From: PALSA-911 sp963743035
GTDB taxonomy: Bacteria > Pseudomonadota > Alphaproteobacteria > Acetobacterales > Acetobacteraceae
Length of the DNA: 64,000 bases
NCBI GenBank assembly: GCA_963743035.1
Contig: CAVUOB010000004.1
Span: 496,001-560,000 of the forward strand
Direction of reading: 5' to 3'
The notes below the pieces were generated by a model, which was given only the letters and a program-made list of their open reading frames with translations, had not been told where the DNA came from and did no database searches. A program made the position numbers and the translations under genes. This document shows positions 35,712 to 43,537 of the stretch, one piece after another; within the stretch, counting starts at the first letter, position 1, and each line of letters opens with the position of its first letter.

Positions 35712-36221
35712 CTCGGGCATGTCCCGGAGGCGCTGGAGCGGCGGCGGCGCGGGTCATATCGTTCGTGATGAAATCTTTAGGGGGGACTGCGCTGTCGATG
35801 GGGAGATCGCGTCATGCCCCCAGCGCGTGCCAGAAATGAAGGGGGGACCCGAGGCGATATACGGCCCCCGCCCCGGTCAGCGGCGCAGATACCGTCAGGC
35901 TATGAATAGGATTCTGTTGAAAGTCGACACAAATCGGATGTTTGGCACCATCGCCTCGAGTCTTTGTGGGTAGAAGGCGGACGAAGTCGATTCTCGACAC
36001 CTACAGCCGCTCTGCGCCCATGTACGCTATTCTCGGCGGATTTTACCGATCCCGAAAGCGGCCGTTCGTTTGCCGCCGTCATATATGTTGATCAAGCTCG
36101 GCCAGGATGGTGGCGCCGAACGGCCTGCTCTGCATTGACAGTTAGACGCCGCTTTACCTTTCGCTTTGCAGTGATGGGCAAATATCCTATTCATACAAGG
36201 GCGATCAAATCGGAGGGCTTC
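35712..36221. other. Gene-free stretch before the ThsB-like gene
   Basis: About 510 bases hold only short or unconvincing frames, such as 35719-35973 and the upstream extension of the following gene. I see no RNA gene or strong repeat. It is probably a junction between replication genes and cargo; CGGAGGG at its end is the ribosome site of the next gene. Confidence 0.5.
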
Positions 36222-36668
36222 ATGGCACGGCACGTCTTCTTCAGCTTCCATTACCAGCAAGACATTTTCCGGGTAAACCAGATCCGTAACCTGCCTGAGA
36301 TCGTCGAAGAGTCGGCCGCTGGCTTTCGGGACAAGTCGTTGTGGGAAGAGAGCAAGAAGAAGGGTGATGCTGCGATCAAGAAATTGATCGACGATGGACT
36401 CAAGGGGACATCGGTGACAGTCGTGTGCATCGGAAGTGCAACGGCTGGGCGGAAATACATCAACTACGAGATCGAACAGTCGATTGCGCGGGGCAATGCC
36501 ATCATTGGTGTACAGATACATCATCTGAAGAGTGTTGACGGCACGACGGGTAGCGTCGGTGCGACACCGGCGCTGCTAACCAAAGGCGGCTACCCGATCT
36601 ACAAGTACAGCACGCATGCTGACCTGAAGAATTGGATAGACGCTGCCGCGAAGGCTGTCGGAAAGTAG
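36222..36668 (+). CDS. ThsB-like TIR protein (MTH538/DUF1863 TIR-like domain)
   Basis: The ATG at 36222 follows CGGAGGG; 86 further in-frame codons upstream lack protein character. The 148-residue protein begins MARHVFFSFHYQQDIFRVNQ and continues with SAAGFRDKSLWEESKKKG, TSVTVVCIGSATAGRKYINY and EIEQSIARGNAIIGVQIH. This is very close to ThsB proteins of Thoeris, which sense phage and use NAD+ to make a cyclic ADP-ribose-type signal; Glu83 in INYEIEQS is the likely catalytic glutamate. It is shorter than typical ThsB (near 190), lacking part of the C-terminus. It is convergent with the SLOG/TIR pair, with no SIR2-type ThsA nearby. Confidence 0.85.
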   Translation: MARHVFFSFHYQQDIFRVNQIRNLPEIVEESAAGFRDKSLWEESKKKGDAAIKKLIDDGLKGTSVTVVCIGSATAGRKYINYEIEQSIARGNAIIGVQIHHLKSVDGTTGSVGATPALLTKGGYPIYKYSTHADLKNWIDAAAKAVGK

Positions 36669-36694
36669 GTCGCACTCAGCGTCTTGAACAAGCG

Positions 36695-37357
36695 TCAGGC
36701 GCGGTGATCGGGCCGCACTATCCTGGCCTCCAAGTTTTCCGGTTGCTGCTCCGGCGTAGCATAGCGCAGTTCGTTAGGATCGATCTCTAGCATCTTGTGC
36801 AGAAGCGCGACGTAGTCCAGCTGCGAGGCGAGCGATGGGGTGACCCCCAACTGCGTTCCGAGGACCTCTGCGGCGCCTCCGGTAGACATCACCGGTATGA
36901 TGGCGGCCTGGGGTTCCCGTTCCTTGAAAAGCACATATTCGTCCATGATGCCCTTCATGCCCCCGATGAATACCGCTGCGCCAAACTCGGTCTCGTCGAG
37001 CATGCGTCTCCGCATGTGCTCCAGGCTGCCCGCCTGATCGCCGTGTCGCTCCGTTATGACGACGTTCTGGAAGAGCGCCGTCTCTTCCGGGAATTCGTCC
37101 TCGAATATCTCGCTTTGATAGAGTTTCACCCAAGAGCCGTAGTCGACCGACATGGTTTCCGCGTAGGACCAGACCATCGGCGTGATAGATGGATGGCCGC
37201 CCCACACCAACCTTCGCCGACCGAGCGTTACGTAGAGCAGCGCTGAGACTGCCGCCGAAATGGCCGCCGTGTCCCCGGCTCCCATGAAATGCGAAGCGTT
37301 GGCATCCGGCACGCCGGCAGAAAGGAAGATTGCGCCGTTCGGGTTCAGCTGTCCCAT
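36695..37357 (-). CDS. Stand-alone SLOG-domain protein, likely nucleotide-signal sensor
   Basis: The start at 37357 (MGQLNPNGAIFLSAGVPDAN) or five codons earlier overlaps the end of the TIR gene by about 13 bases, so the two are coupled. The 220-residue protein has a Rossmann-like LOG/SLOG pattern: GAIFLSAGVPD, LVWGGHPSITP at residues 51-60 and VFIGGMKGIMDEYVLF at 129-144, which resembles the GG-x-GT-x2-E motif of the LOG family. SLOG domains bind nucleotides, and the one fused to SIR2 in ThsA senses a TIR-made signal. Here the domain is a separate protein with a TIR partner. Function as a sensor or a phosphoribohydrolase-like enzyme is an inference. Confidence 0.7.
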   Translation of the reverse strand: MGQLNPNGAIFLSAGVPDANASHFMGAGDTAAISAAVSALLYVTLGRRRLVWGGHPSITPMVWSYAETMSVDYGSWVKLYQSEIFEDEFPEETALFQNVVITERHGDQAGSLEHMRRRMLDETEFGAAVFIGGMKGIMDEYVLFKEREPQAAIIPVMSTGGAAEVLGTQLGVTPSLASQLDYVALLHKMLEIDPNELRYATPEQQPENLEARIVRPDHRA

Positions 37358-38502
37358 GCTGCGAGCTCCCATCCAGCGTTGAAGATCCTCAATCCGCGAA
37401 CTTCCTTGATCCGTTCATCGAGCCAGTCCAGATGCGCGATCCAGGCCGACCGAATGCCTGTATGGTCATATATCAGGCAGGGCAAGCGCGCCGCGTCGGC
37501 GGCTTCGGCCGCTCGATGCACGTCGTTTAGCAATTCGGCCGTCGGGACGCCGACCACGGGGTAGGCCTGCAGCTTTAGCCCGTTAGGTAATGTCACGAAT
37601 ATGGCGCGATGCTGGCCTATCCCCTCGACAAGGCCACCAATGCGCTCGACCTCGACTCTGAACGCACCAGCCAGACTCATATGGCGAGCGGCCACGCTTC
37701 GGCTCCTCAGGCGCTCAGTTCGGTCGATGACCTCCGTCACGACCTGGGGCGTCAGACGGTTGCCGGGCGTCAGATTCGCCGGGATCAGGCTGATCGTATC
37801 GCTTAGGCTCAGATGTCTTGTGCCCCTGTGCCCGGGCCACACGAGCCGTAGGACTTGGATGCCTTGGGCGAGGCTCCGCCCAAATTCCTGCTTGGTCCAC
37901 TTGCTCCCAAAATAATCGGGTGTGTCGATCATGATCACGACGTCGCAGTCCGCGAGGCGGTGCCACAGCATCTCCTGGAAGATCTCACCGGGACGGATGT
38001 CGTGGGTGTCCAGAAAGACGTCAAAGCCTGCTCCGCTGAGTTCGTCGTGGAGCTGCATGGCCAGCTCGCGGGAGTCGTTGCGGCGGTAGCTGATGAACAC
38101 CCGTCGCTGGCGACGCAACAGCCCCATGCATTCCTGCGCCGCGGCGACGAGTGCATCGAGTTTCGCATCCGCCACGTCGACGAAGCATGCGTTCAGGGCT
38201 TGAATTTGCCCGGGCAGGACGACGGTCGGGCTCTCTCCTCTCGCCACGGCCGGGATCACAGGAATTTTGTCCTGCTGGAGCGCGTCGAGTTCCTTCAGGT
38301 GCGCGGCTGGGTCGCCTCCGAAATAGATCGCGGTGGCGGTCGCCTTTGGTTCACGCATGTCGAAATCGGCGACGTCGAGTAGCTTCAGCTCATCGCCAAA
38401 CGTCAATTCGAATTCGCCTGCGACCTCGGTGAAGCGATCGGTCAGAGCCTGCATCTGCTCCGCCGAAGGCCTTCCGAGCACGATGAGTTCGTAGAGTGTC
38501 AT
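37345..38502 (-). CDS. TIR-domain protein with unrecognised N- and C-terminal domains
   Basis: I place the start at 38502 (MTLYELIVLGRPSAEQMQAL); 17 further codons are open upstream. Of 385 residues, 134-235 are a TIR domain with RRVFISYRRNDSRELAMQLH, FDVFLDTHDIRPGEIF, DVVIMIDTPDYFGSKWTKQE and the candidate NADase glutamate Glu206 in WTKQEFGRS. The N-terminal 130 residues (TAIYFGGDPAAHLKELDAL) and the C-terminal 140 (FVTLPNGLKLQAYPVVGVPT) are unrecognised and may be regulatory. It overlaps the SLOG gene downstream. I infer a TIR effector or signal maker controlled through the SLOG protein. Confidence 0.8.
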   Translation of the reverse strand: MTLYELIVLGRPSAEQMQALTDRFTEVAGEFELTFGDELKLLDVADFDMREPKATATAIYFGGDPAAHLKELDALQQDKIPVIPAVARGESPTVVLPGQIQALNACFVDVADAKLDALVAAAQECMGLLRRQRRVFISYRRNDSRELAMQLHDELSGAGFDVFLDTHDIRPGEIFQEMLWHRLADCDVVIMIDTPDYFGSKWTKQEFGRSLAQGIQVLRLVWPGHRGTRHLSLSDTISLIPANLTPGNRLTPQVVTEVIDRTERLRSRSVAARHMSLAGAFRVEVERIGGLVEGIGQHRAIFVTLPNGLKLQAYPVVGVPTAELLNDVHRAAEAADAARLPCLIYDHTGIRSAWIAHLDWLDERIKEVRGLRIFNAGWELAAWDS

Positions 38503-39003
38503 GGGCTGATGTTTGCAATAACCGCTTCCGCCGTCCAGCACTACCGGTGGCACGAAGTCGGCTGGTCGGAGTGTTTGGTCGCGACGGCTCAGCCGATCCT
38601 AGGACTAACAGCCGGTACGTCTGCTTCAGCCGGCCCGTTGGCCGGAACCTGCCGGTCCGCAAACGGCCAATTGGAGCCGAAGAGCGGTTGGACAACAGTG
38701 CGCCCATCCCAGCCGTCCAGCCACCTTGGCAGATGCCCCGTAAGCAGACATGTGCGTACGCCACTCTATCGGCGGAGATGGGTGGAAACCGGCCAGTCCG
38801 CTTTAGGACGCGCCCAGTTGGATATCGGACATTCGGCTCACGGCCGGGGTTGGCCGGGAGCGGAATGGCGGGTTGCGGCCAAGGGCGAAGCCAAAGCAGA
38901 CAATAGCGTTGGCGCGCTCTGCTAACCGCTTCGATCCCCTTGCCAAGGTTTACCGAGGCGTTGCACGCGCTTATGATAGCACATTCCGGGAACGGGGAAT
39001 CAG
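38503..39003. other. Gene-free 500 bases between TIR and DUF4062 genes
   Basis: Both strands show only overlapping, proline/arginine-rich frames with no ribosome sites. The stretch from about 38590 to 38890 contains CCGGTCCGC-like short inverted motifs that look like degenerate intergenic repeats. The right end holds the promoter of the DUF4062 gene. Confidence 0.5.
38949..38977 (+). promoter_or_regulatory. Promoter of the DUF4062 gene
   Basis: TTTACC (38949-38954) and TATGAT (38972-38977) are separated by 17 bases, a good sigma-70 pattern with a strong -10. It is 26 bases upstream of the ATG at 39004, and GGGGAA lies just before the start codon. Confidence 0.45.
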
Positions 39004-40281
39004 ATGGCGTACGACGCACGTGTTTATAGGATCCTTATCGCGTCACCTTCCGATGTAGAAGAAGAAAGGGACATAGCTTCATCCGTTATACAATCTTGGA
39101 ACGACCTTCATTCATATACCCGTAAGGTTGTGCTTCTACCACTACGTTGGGAAACTCACACCGCACCGGAATATGGAACTCGCCCCCAGGAAGTAATCAA
39201 CCGCGCAATTGTCGACGAGTGTGATCTCTTGGTCGGAATCTTCTGGACTCGCATTGGCTCACCGACTGGTAGTGCCGACAGTGGAACTCTTGAGGAAATT
39301 GAGCGCGTTGGTAAAGCGGGGAAGCCCGTCATGCTCTACTTTTCTAGAGTGGCGATCGATCCCGATAGAATTGACACCAACCAGATTGAGTCGCTTAAAG
39401 CCTTTCGCAAGAACACCTATCCAAAAGGCCTTGTAGAAACATATCAAAAACTAAGCGGGTTCAGAGACAAGTTCTCTAGGCAGCTCGAAATAACAATACG
39501 TGACTTGCAAAAAGCAGAATCGAGTGGGCCTATTCCACTGTCATTAACATTTCTGTCGGTGCAAGACGGTAAGTCCATTGGAAGCGACCTCAAAATCACC
39601 TATAGGCGGCCTATTGTATCCGACTTCGGCGCGGTTCCACCGGATCTCGTCGATGAGGTCAAAAAGATGGTAGAGAACAAGATTAAGCGGGAGTCGTTCC
39701 ATCCAATTGCCCTCGGAATACAGAACAGCGGTTTAACCGGGATTCGAAATCCATACTTAAAAATTGAGTTCACACCAGACAATGTGGACCTTGAATTGTC
39801 TGATAATTTCCCATCACGGAGAAGCCGCTGGCTAACCACGCGCATTTCAAAATTTTGGCTTAGTTCTCAATTTGTCGACCTTGACGACGACGACGACGGT
39901 AGTGGTGACGACACCGTCAGCAAGATGAAAGAAATATTCCAAGAGTTTGAATCAGAATCCTTTCAGAAACTGGGCGAAGGATGGAATCTTGCGCTTGAAT
40001 GGGATGCAATCCAGCCCCAACGCCTCCGTCTTGTTAAGCCGTTCCTGTTTGTATCTAGCCCGAAGACGGCTCTGCTTACAGTTCATGCAAAGGCTTACAG
40101 TGATTCGTTTCCGGTCCCCTACGAACTTCGGGGCACATGCTCTATCGAAGTTGTAGACGTTTATGCCGAACTCTCATCGGTGCTTCCTGATTGGGAGAAG
40201 AAAGCTAGAGCTGTTCAAGCAGAAGCTCGAGCCGCTCTAGCACAAGCTCGTGACAGCGGGTCGAAAGGCTCAGACAGCTGA
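39004..40281 (+). CDS. DUF4062-domain protein, probable defence gene
   Basis: The 425-residue protein starts MAYDARVYRILIASPSDVEE and has the DUF4062 pattern: ASPSDVEEERDIA, LLPLRWETHTAPEYGTRPQE, DLLVGIFWTRIGSPTGSADS and GTLEEIER. DUF4062 resembles TIR-like folds and is often the N-terminal module of STAND or other defence proteins. The C-terminal 250 residues are unrecognised; a run of acidic residues (DLDDDDDGSGDD) lies near residue 300. The gene is AT-richer than the core genome, like other cargo. Its neighbours suggest a linked immune role, but it may be independent. Confidence 0.75.
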   Translation: MAYDARVYRILIASPSDVEEERDIASSVIQSWNDLHSYTRKVVLLPLRWETHTAPEYGTRPQEVINRAIVDECDLLVGIFWTRIGSPTGSADSGTLEEIERVGKAGKPVMLYFSRVAIDPDRIDTNQIESLKAFRKNTYPKGLVETYQKLSGFRDKFSRQLEITIRDLQKAESSGPIPLSLTFLSVQDGKSIGSDLKITYRRPIVSDFGAVPPDLVDEVKKMVENKIKRESFHPIALGIQNSGLTGIRNPYLKIEFTPDNVDLELSDNFPSRRSRWLTTRISKFWLSSQFVDLDDDDDGSGDDTVSKMKEIFQEFESESFQKLGEGWNLALEWDAIQPQRLRLVKPFLFVSSPKTALLTVHAKAYSDSFPVPYELRGTCSIEVVDVYAELSSVLPDWEKKARAVQAEARAALAQARDSGSKGSDS

Positions 40282-40740
40282 GTGGAGATCCCCTCTTCGT
40301 CCATTGCGGGCGGGCCGGTTCGCGGAAGCGATGGCCGCTTCGGAGACGCAACCCCAGTCGGCCCTATTGCTGCCATGTGCGCAGAGTCGTCGTCGGCAGC
40401 CATAGAGGAACGTCTGCTATCGGGGATGGGAGATGCCTCGTTGAGTATCCGACTTGGGTCGGAAGCGGCCTTCTGCCGCCCCGGCGCTGACGGCTGCTTC
40501 CTCCCGTGTGTCACCGAAAAGCGGACAGGCGGCATTCGGCCGACTCCGGCCGTCCGGCCCGCCGGCTGCCTCTCAGGCACGCACTTGCTACGTGAACGTG
40601 GCATCCTTCACCCCGACGATATCGGGGCGAACCACGGTGACGTTTTACCACGGATCTACTACGGATAATCTTCGCCCTAACCCGCAAAACTCCTCAGGTT
40701 CTGGGGTTTGGGGCAAAGCCCCAATCTGGCTCCCGCCCCC
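40282..40740. other. Right end of the integrated element, no supported gene
   Basis: A frame from 40282 to 40668 begins directly after the DUF4062 stop but has no ribosome site and a composition unlike a protein. CCCCGACGATATCGGGG near 40610 is a small palindrome. The segment contains the proposed attR at 40701-40717 and ends at the biotin carboxylase stop. Confidence 0.5.
40701..40717. repeat. Proposed attR core (17-bp direct repeat)
   Basis: CTGGGGTTTGGGGCAAA is identical to 23293-23309. Here the following bases complete the hairpin TTGGGGC-AAA-GCCCCAA, so the host palindrome is intact on this side. GCAAAACTCCT precedes it and a related GCAAACTCCT follows the core on the left, which could be integrase arm or core-flank sequence. 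Confidence 0.6.
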
Positions 40741-42129
40741 TCAGCCCACCCGGATCTCCCCGGTCAGGCCGGTGTGGACGGTGCCGGCGCGGAAGCGGGG
40801 GTCGTCCAGGCAGGCGAGGAGGAAGGGGATGTTGGTTTTGACGCCTTCGATGACCGTGCGGGCGAGCACCTCCAGCAGGCCGGCGATGGCGTCGTTGCGG
40901 GTGGTGCCGCGGAAGATGATCTTGGCCAGCATCGGGTCGTAATGCGGGGTGACGGTCATGCCCTCGGCGTAGCCGGTGTCCACCCGGCAAGTGGCGGTGT
41001 TGGCGGGCAGGCGGAATTTGTTCAGCGGTCCCGGTGAGGGCAGGAAGCGCCTGGGGTCCTCGGCGTAGATGCGGACCTCGATCGCGTGGCCGTCCACCGT
41101 GATGGTGTCGGGCAGGATCGTGTCGAGGCTCTCGCCGGCGGCGGAGCGGATCTGGGCCTGCACCAGGTCGATGCCGGTGACCATTTCGGTCACCGCGTGC
41201 TCCACCTGCAGCCGGGTGTTCATTTCCAGGAAGCTGAAGCCGCCGTCCTGGCCCATCAGCATCTCGACGGTGCCGATATTGTCGTAGCCGATGCGGGCGA
41301 GGACTTCCGCCGCGCGGGCGGCGATGGCTTCTATTGCGTCCCGGGGCACGTTGGGGGCGGGGGATTCCTCGATCACCTTCTGGTGGCGGCGCTGGATGGA
41401 GCAGTCGCGCTCGAACAGATGGCGGACGTTGCCGTGCCGGTCGGCGAGCATCTGCAGTTCCACGTGGCGCGGGTTCTCGATGTATTTCTCCAGGTAGACG
41501 CCGGCGCTGGAGAAGCTGCGCTGAGCCATCGCCCGGGCGCGTTCGACGCTGGCGAGCAGCGTGGTTTCGTCGCGCGCCACCATCATGCCGATGCCGCCGC
41601 CGCCGCCGGCCGGCTTGATCATGACGGGAAAGCCGATCCTGCCGGCCGCCGCGGCAACGCTGGCCGGGTCGGCGTCCAGCAGGCCGCTGCCGGCGGCGAT
41701 GGGCATGCCCTCGGCGGCCATGATCTCGCGCGCGCGGGTCTTCTCGCCCATGGCCTCGATCAGCCGGGCGGAGGGGCCGACGAAGGTGAGGCCGGCCTGT
41801 GTCACGCGTTCGGCAAAGCCGGCGTTTTCCGACAGGAAGCCGTAGCCGGGGTGGACGGCGTCCGCGCCGGCTGCCTTCGCCACCTCCAGCAGTTTTTCCT
41901 GGTTCAGGTAGCTCTCGCGCGCCGGCGCCGGGCCGATGCAGTGGACCTCGTCCGCCTGCGCCAGATAGGGGGCGGCCGAATCGGCCTCCGAATGCACCGC
42001 GACGGAGCCGATGCCGAGTTGGCGCAGCGCCCGGATCACGCGCGCGGCGACCGCGCCGCGATTGGCGACCAGCATCTTTCGGAACGGCGCGGCTTGCGGT
42101 GTAGATTGTGCGGATGGTGCTGAATTCAT
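40741..42129 (-). CDS. accC: Biotin carboxylase subunit (AccC-like)
   Basis: The 462-residue protein has the ATP-grasp biotin carboxylase order: KMLVANRGAVAARVIRALRQ, the glycine-rich ATP loop KPAGGGGGIGMMVA, and the catalytic region FLEMNTRLQVEHAVTEM. It charges biotin with bicarbonate and ATP for an acyl-CoA carboxylase. The normally conserved RGEIA is RGAVA here, a Glu-to-Ala change, so this may be a divergent paralogue. There is no biotinyl domain; the carrier and transferase must be elsewhere. It is divergent from birA, whose product attaches biotin to such enzymes, with overlapping starts. Confidence 0.85.
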   Translation of the reverse strand: MNSAPSAQSTPQAAPFRKMLVANRGAVAARVIRALRQLGIGSVAVHSEADSAAPYLAQADEVHCIGPAPARESYLNQEKLLEVAKAAGADAVHPGYGFLSENAGFAERVTQAGLTFVGPSARLIEAMGEKTRAREIMAAEGMPIAAGSGLLDADPASVAAAAGRIGFPVMIKPAGGGGGIGMMVARDETTLLASVERARAMAQRSFSSAGVYLEKYIENPRHVELQMLADRHGNVRHLFERDCSIQRRHQKVIEESPAPNVPRDAIEAIAARAAEVLARIGYDNIGTVEMLMGQDGGFSFLEMNTRLQVEHAVTEMVTGIDLVQAQIRSAAGESLDTILPDTITVDGHAIEVRIYAEDPRRFLPSPGPLNKFRLPANTATCRVDTGYAEGMTVTPHYDPMLAKIIFRGTTRNDAIAGLLEVLARTVIEGVKTNIPFLLACLDDPRFRAGTVHTGLTGEIRVG

Positions 42130-42899
42130 CGTTTCCGTCTTCCTTGCCGGCGGGCACCTTCGCGGTGCCGCCTTTCGTGGTTCATGCCCGCGACATCGTG
42201 GACTCAACCAGCGACGACGCGAAGGCCCTGGCCGCCGCCGGCGCGCCGGATGGCAGCGTGGTCTGGGCGCGCGAGCAGAGTGCGGGGCGCGGACGCTACA
42301 CGCGCCAATGGCACAGCCCCCCGGGCAATCTGTACATGTCCGTGGTGCTGCGGCCCCACATCCTGCCTTCGCGCACCGCCGAGCTGGGCTTCATCGCCGC
42401 GCTGGCGGTGGCGGAGACGGTGCAGGCGTTCCTGCCGTCCGGGCCCCCTGCCCTGCTGAAATGGCCGAACGACGTGCTGGTGGAGGGGGCAAAGATCGCC
42501 GGCATCCTGCTCGAGGGCCAGTTCACGGGAATGCAGCTTGCCTGGGTGATCGCGGGCATCGGCATCAACGTGACGGGGGCGCCGGCCAATCCTGCCTACG
42601 CCACCACCTCGCTCGCGGATTGCGGCGCCGACGATGTGCCGGCGCGGGCGGTGCTGGAAAAGCTGCTCGACCGCCTGGGCGCCTGGCGGGGTATGTGGCA
42701 CGGCAGCGGCTTCGCCCCGGTGCGGAAGGCGTGGATGGCGCGCGCCGCGCGGCTGGGCGAGGAGATCACGGTGCGCATCGGCGCCGAGCCTTTGGCCGGG
42801 GTGTTTCGCGGCATCGACCAGGACGGTGCCCTGCTGCTGGAAACGCCGCAGGGCACGCGCCGGGTCACCGCCGGCGAGGTCGCCTTCGGGGCGGGTTGA
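42114..42899 (+). CDS. birA: Biotin--protein ligase
   Basis: The 261-residue protein has the BirA catalytic core: DSTSDDAKALAAAGAPDGSV, the adenylate loop QSAGRGRYTRQWHSP, and LLKWPNDVLVEGAKIAGIL. It lacks the N-terminal DNA-binding domain, so it is a ligase only. It joins biotin via biotinyl-AMP to the lysine of carboxylase carrier proteins. GTG at 42108 is an alternative start. Its start overlaps that of the divergent biotin carboxylase, a sensible functional pairing. Confidence 0.92.
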   Translation: MVLNSSFPSSLPAGTFAVPPFVVHARDIVDSTSDDAKALAAAGAPDGSVVWAREQSAGRGRYTRQWHSPPGNLYMSVVLRPHILPSRTAELGFIAALAVAETVQAFLPSGPPALLKWPNDVLVEGAKIAGILLEGQFTGMQLAWVIAGIGINVTGAPANPAYATTSLADCGADDVPARAVLEKLLDRLGAWRGMWHGSGFAPVRKAWMARAARLGEEITVRIGAEPLAGVFRGIDQDGALLLETPQGTRRVTAGEVAFGAG

Positions 42900-42923
42900 T
42901 CAGGCCCCTCCGGGGCGGGCTGA

Positions 42924-43439
42924 TCAGGCCGCGGCGGTCTCCACCGCCTCATACGGGAAGCGGCGGATCTTCATGACGTTCACGCCCTCGATCCGGATCA
43001 GCCGCGTGGCGCCGTCCCGGCGCGGGGAGTGGAGCACGCCCTCGTTGTACAGATAGGCCTCGCCGGGCTTCAGCGAGTAGTTGCGGTTGAACTTGACCTT
43101 GCCGGGCTTGCCTTCGGACGGACGCTCGATGCAGTCCCAGTCTGTCATCAGGGTTTCGCCGGCGGCCTGGCCGTAGATCGCCCAGGTCGGGCCGTGATCG
43201 TGCGGGGAACTGCCCTTCGCGCCCTGGTGCACATGCGCGAGGATGGTGAAGCCGAGATCGGGGTCCTCGTACAGGATGTCGCGCTCGGGCGTGTCGTCGC
43301 GCAGGTGTTTGGCGATGAACGCCTGGTCCTTCAGCACGTCCTGCAGCAGCGCGCAGACCTTCTTCCGCCCGGAGGGGCCGGGCTCGGCGGACAGGATCTG
43401 GCGGCACGCGGCGGCGAAGCTCTCGATCGTGTGGGCCAT
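42924..43439 (-). CDS. Cupin-fold protein, cysteine-dioxygenase-like
   Basis: The 171-residue protein contains a cupin metal motif KGSSPHDHGPTWAIYGQAAG, with H-x-H, and a later histidine in NEGVLHSPRRDGA. The order HDHG and downstream histidine resembles cysteine dioxygenases and related thiol dioxygenases, which oxidise thiols with O2 and one iron. Sequence is too divergent to name the substrate. It lies between birA and the divergent GMC oxidoreductase. Confidence 0.65.
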   Translation of the reverse strand: MAHTIESFAAACRQILSAEPGPSGRKKVCALLQDVLKDQAFIAKHLRDDTPERDILYEDPDLGFTILAHVHQGAKGSSPHDHGPTWAIYGQAAGETLMTDWDCIERPSEGKPGKVKFNRNYSLKPGEAYLYNEGVLHSPRRDGATRLIRIEGVNVMKIRRFPYEAVETAAA

Positions 43440-43537
43440 GGGCTTTCTCCGGGATGGGTTGGAATGATCTTGGCGGCGAGACTAGGATAAAGCCGGGATC
43501 ACAGGCAATTACGACCTCCATGGGGTGGGAAAAGACG

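Larger units (their letters stand above)
23293..40717. mobile_element. Integrative genomic element with defence cargo
   Basis: The segment is bounded by the 17-bp direct repeats and starts with a tyrosine integrase, as integrative elements do. It contains a primase-helicase, iterated repeats that could be an origin, a serine recombinase, small unknown genes and a set of TIR/SLOG/DUF4062 genes. Outside it are core metabolic genes (thiolase to the left, biotin carboxylase to the right). No capsid, tail or conjugation genes are visible, so a phage satellite, a mobilisable plasmid-like island or a decayed phage are all possible. Confidence 0.7.

Noticed and set aside
23399..40717. The element as an intact prophage
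   Set aside because: No terminase, portal, capsid, tail or lysis gene could be recognised; only integration, replication and cargo functions are visible.
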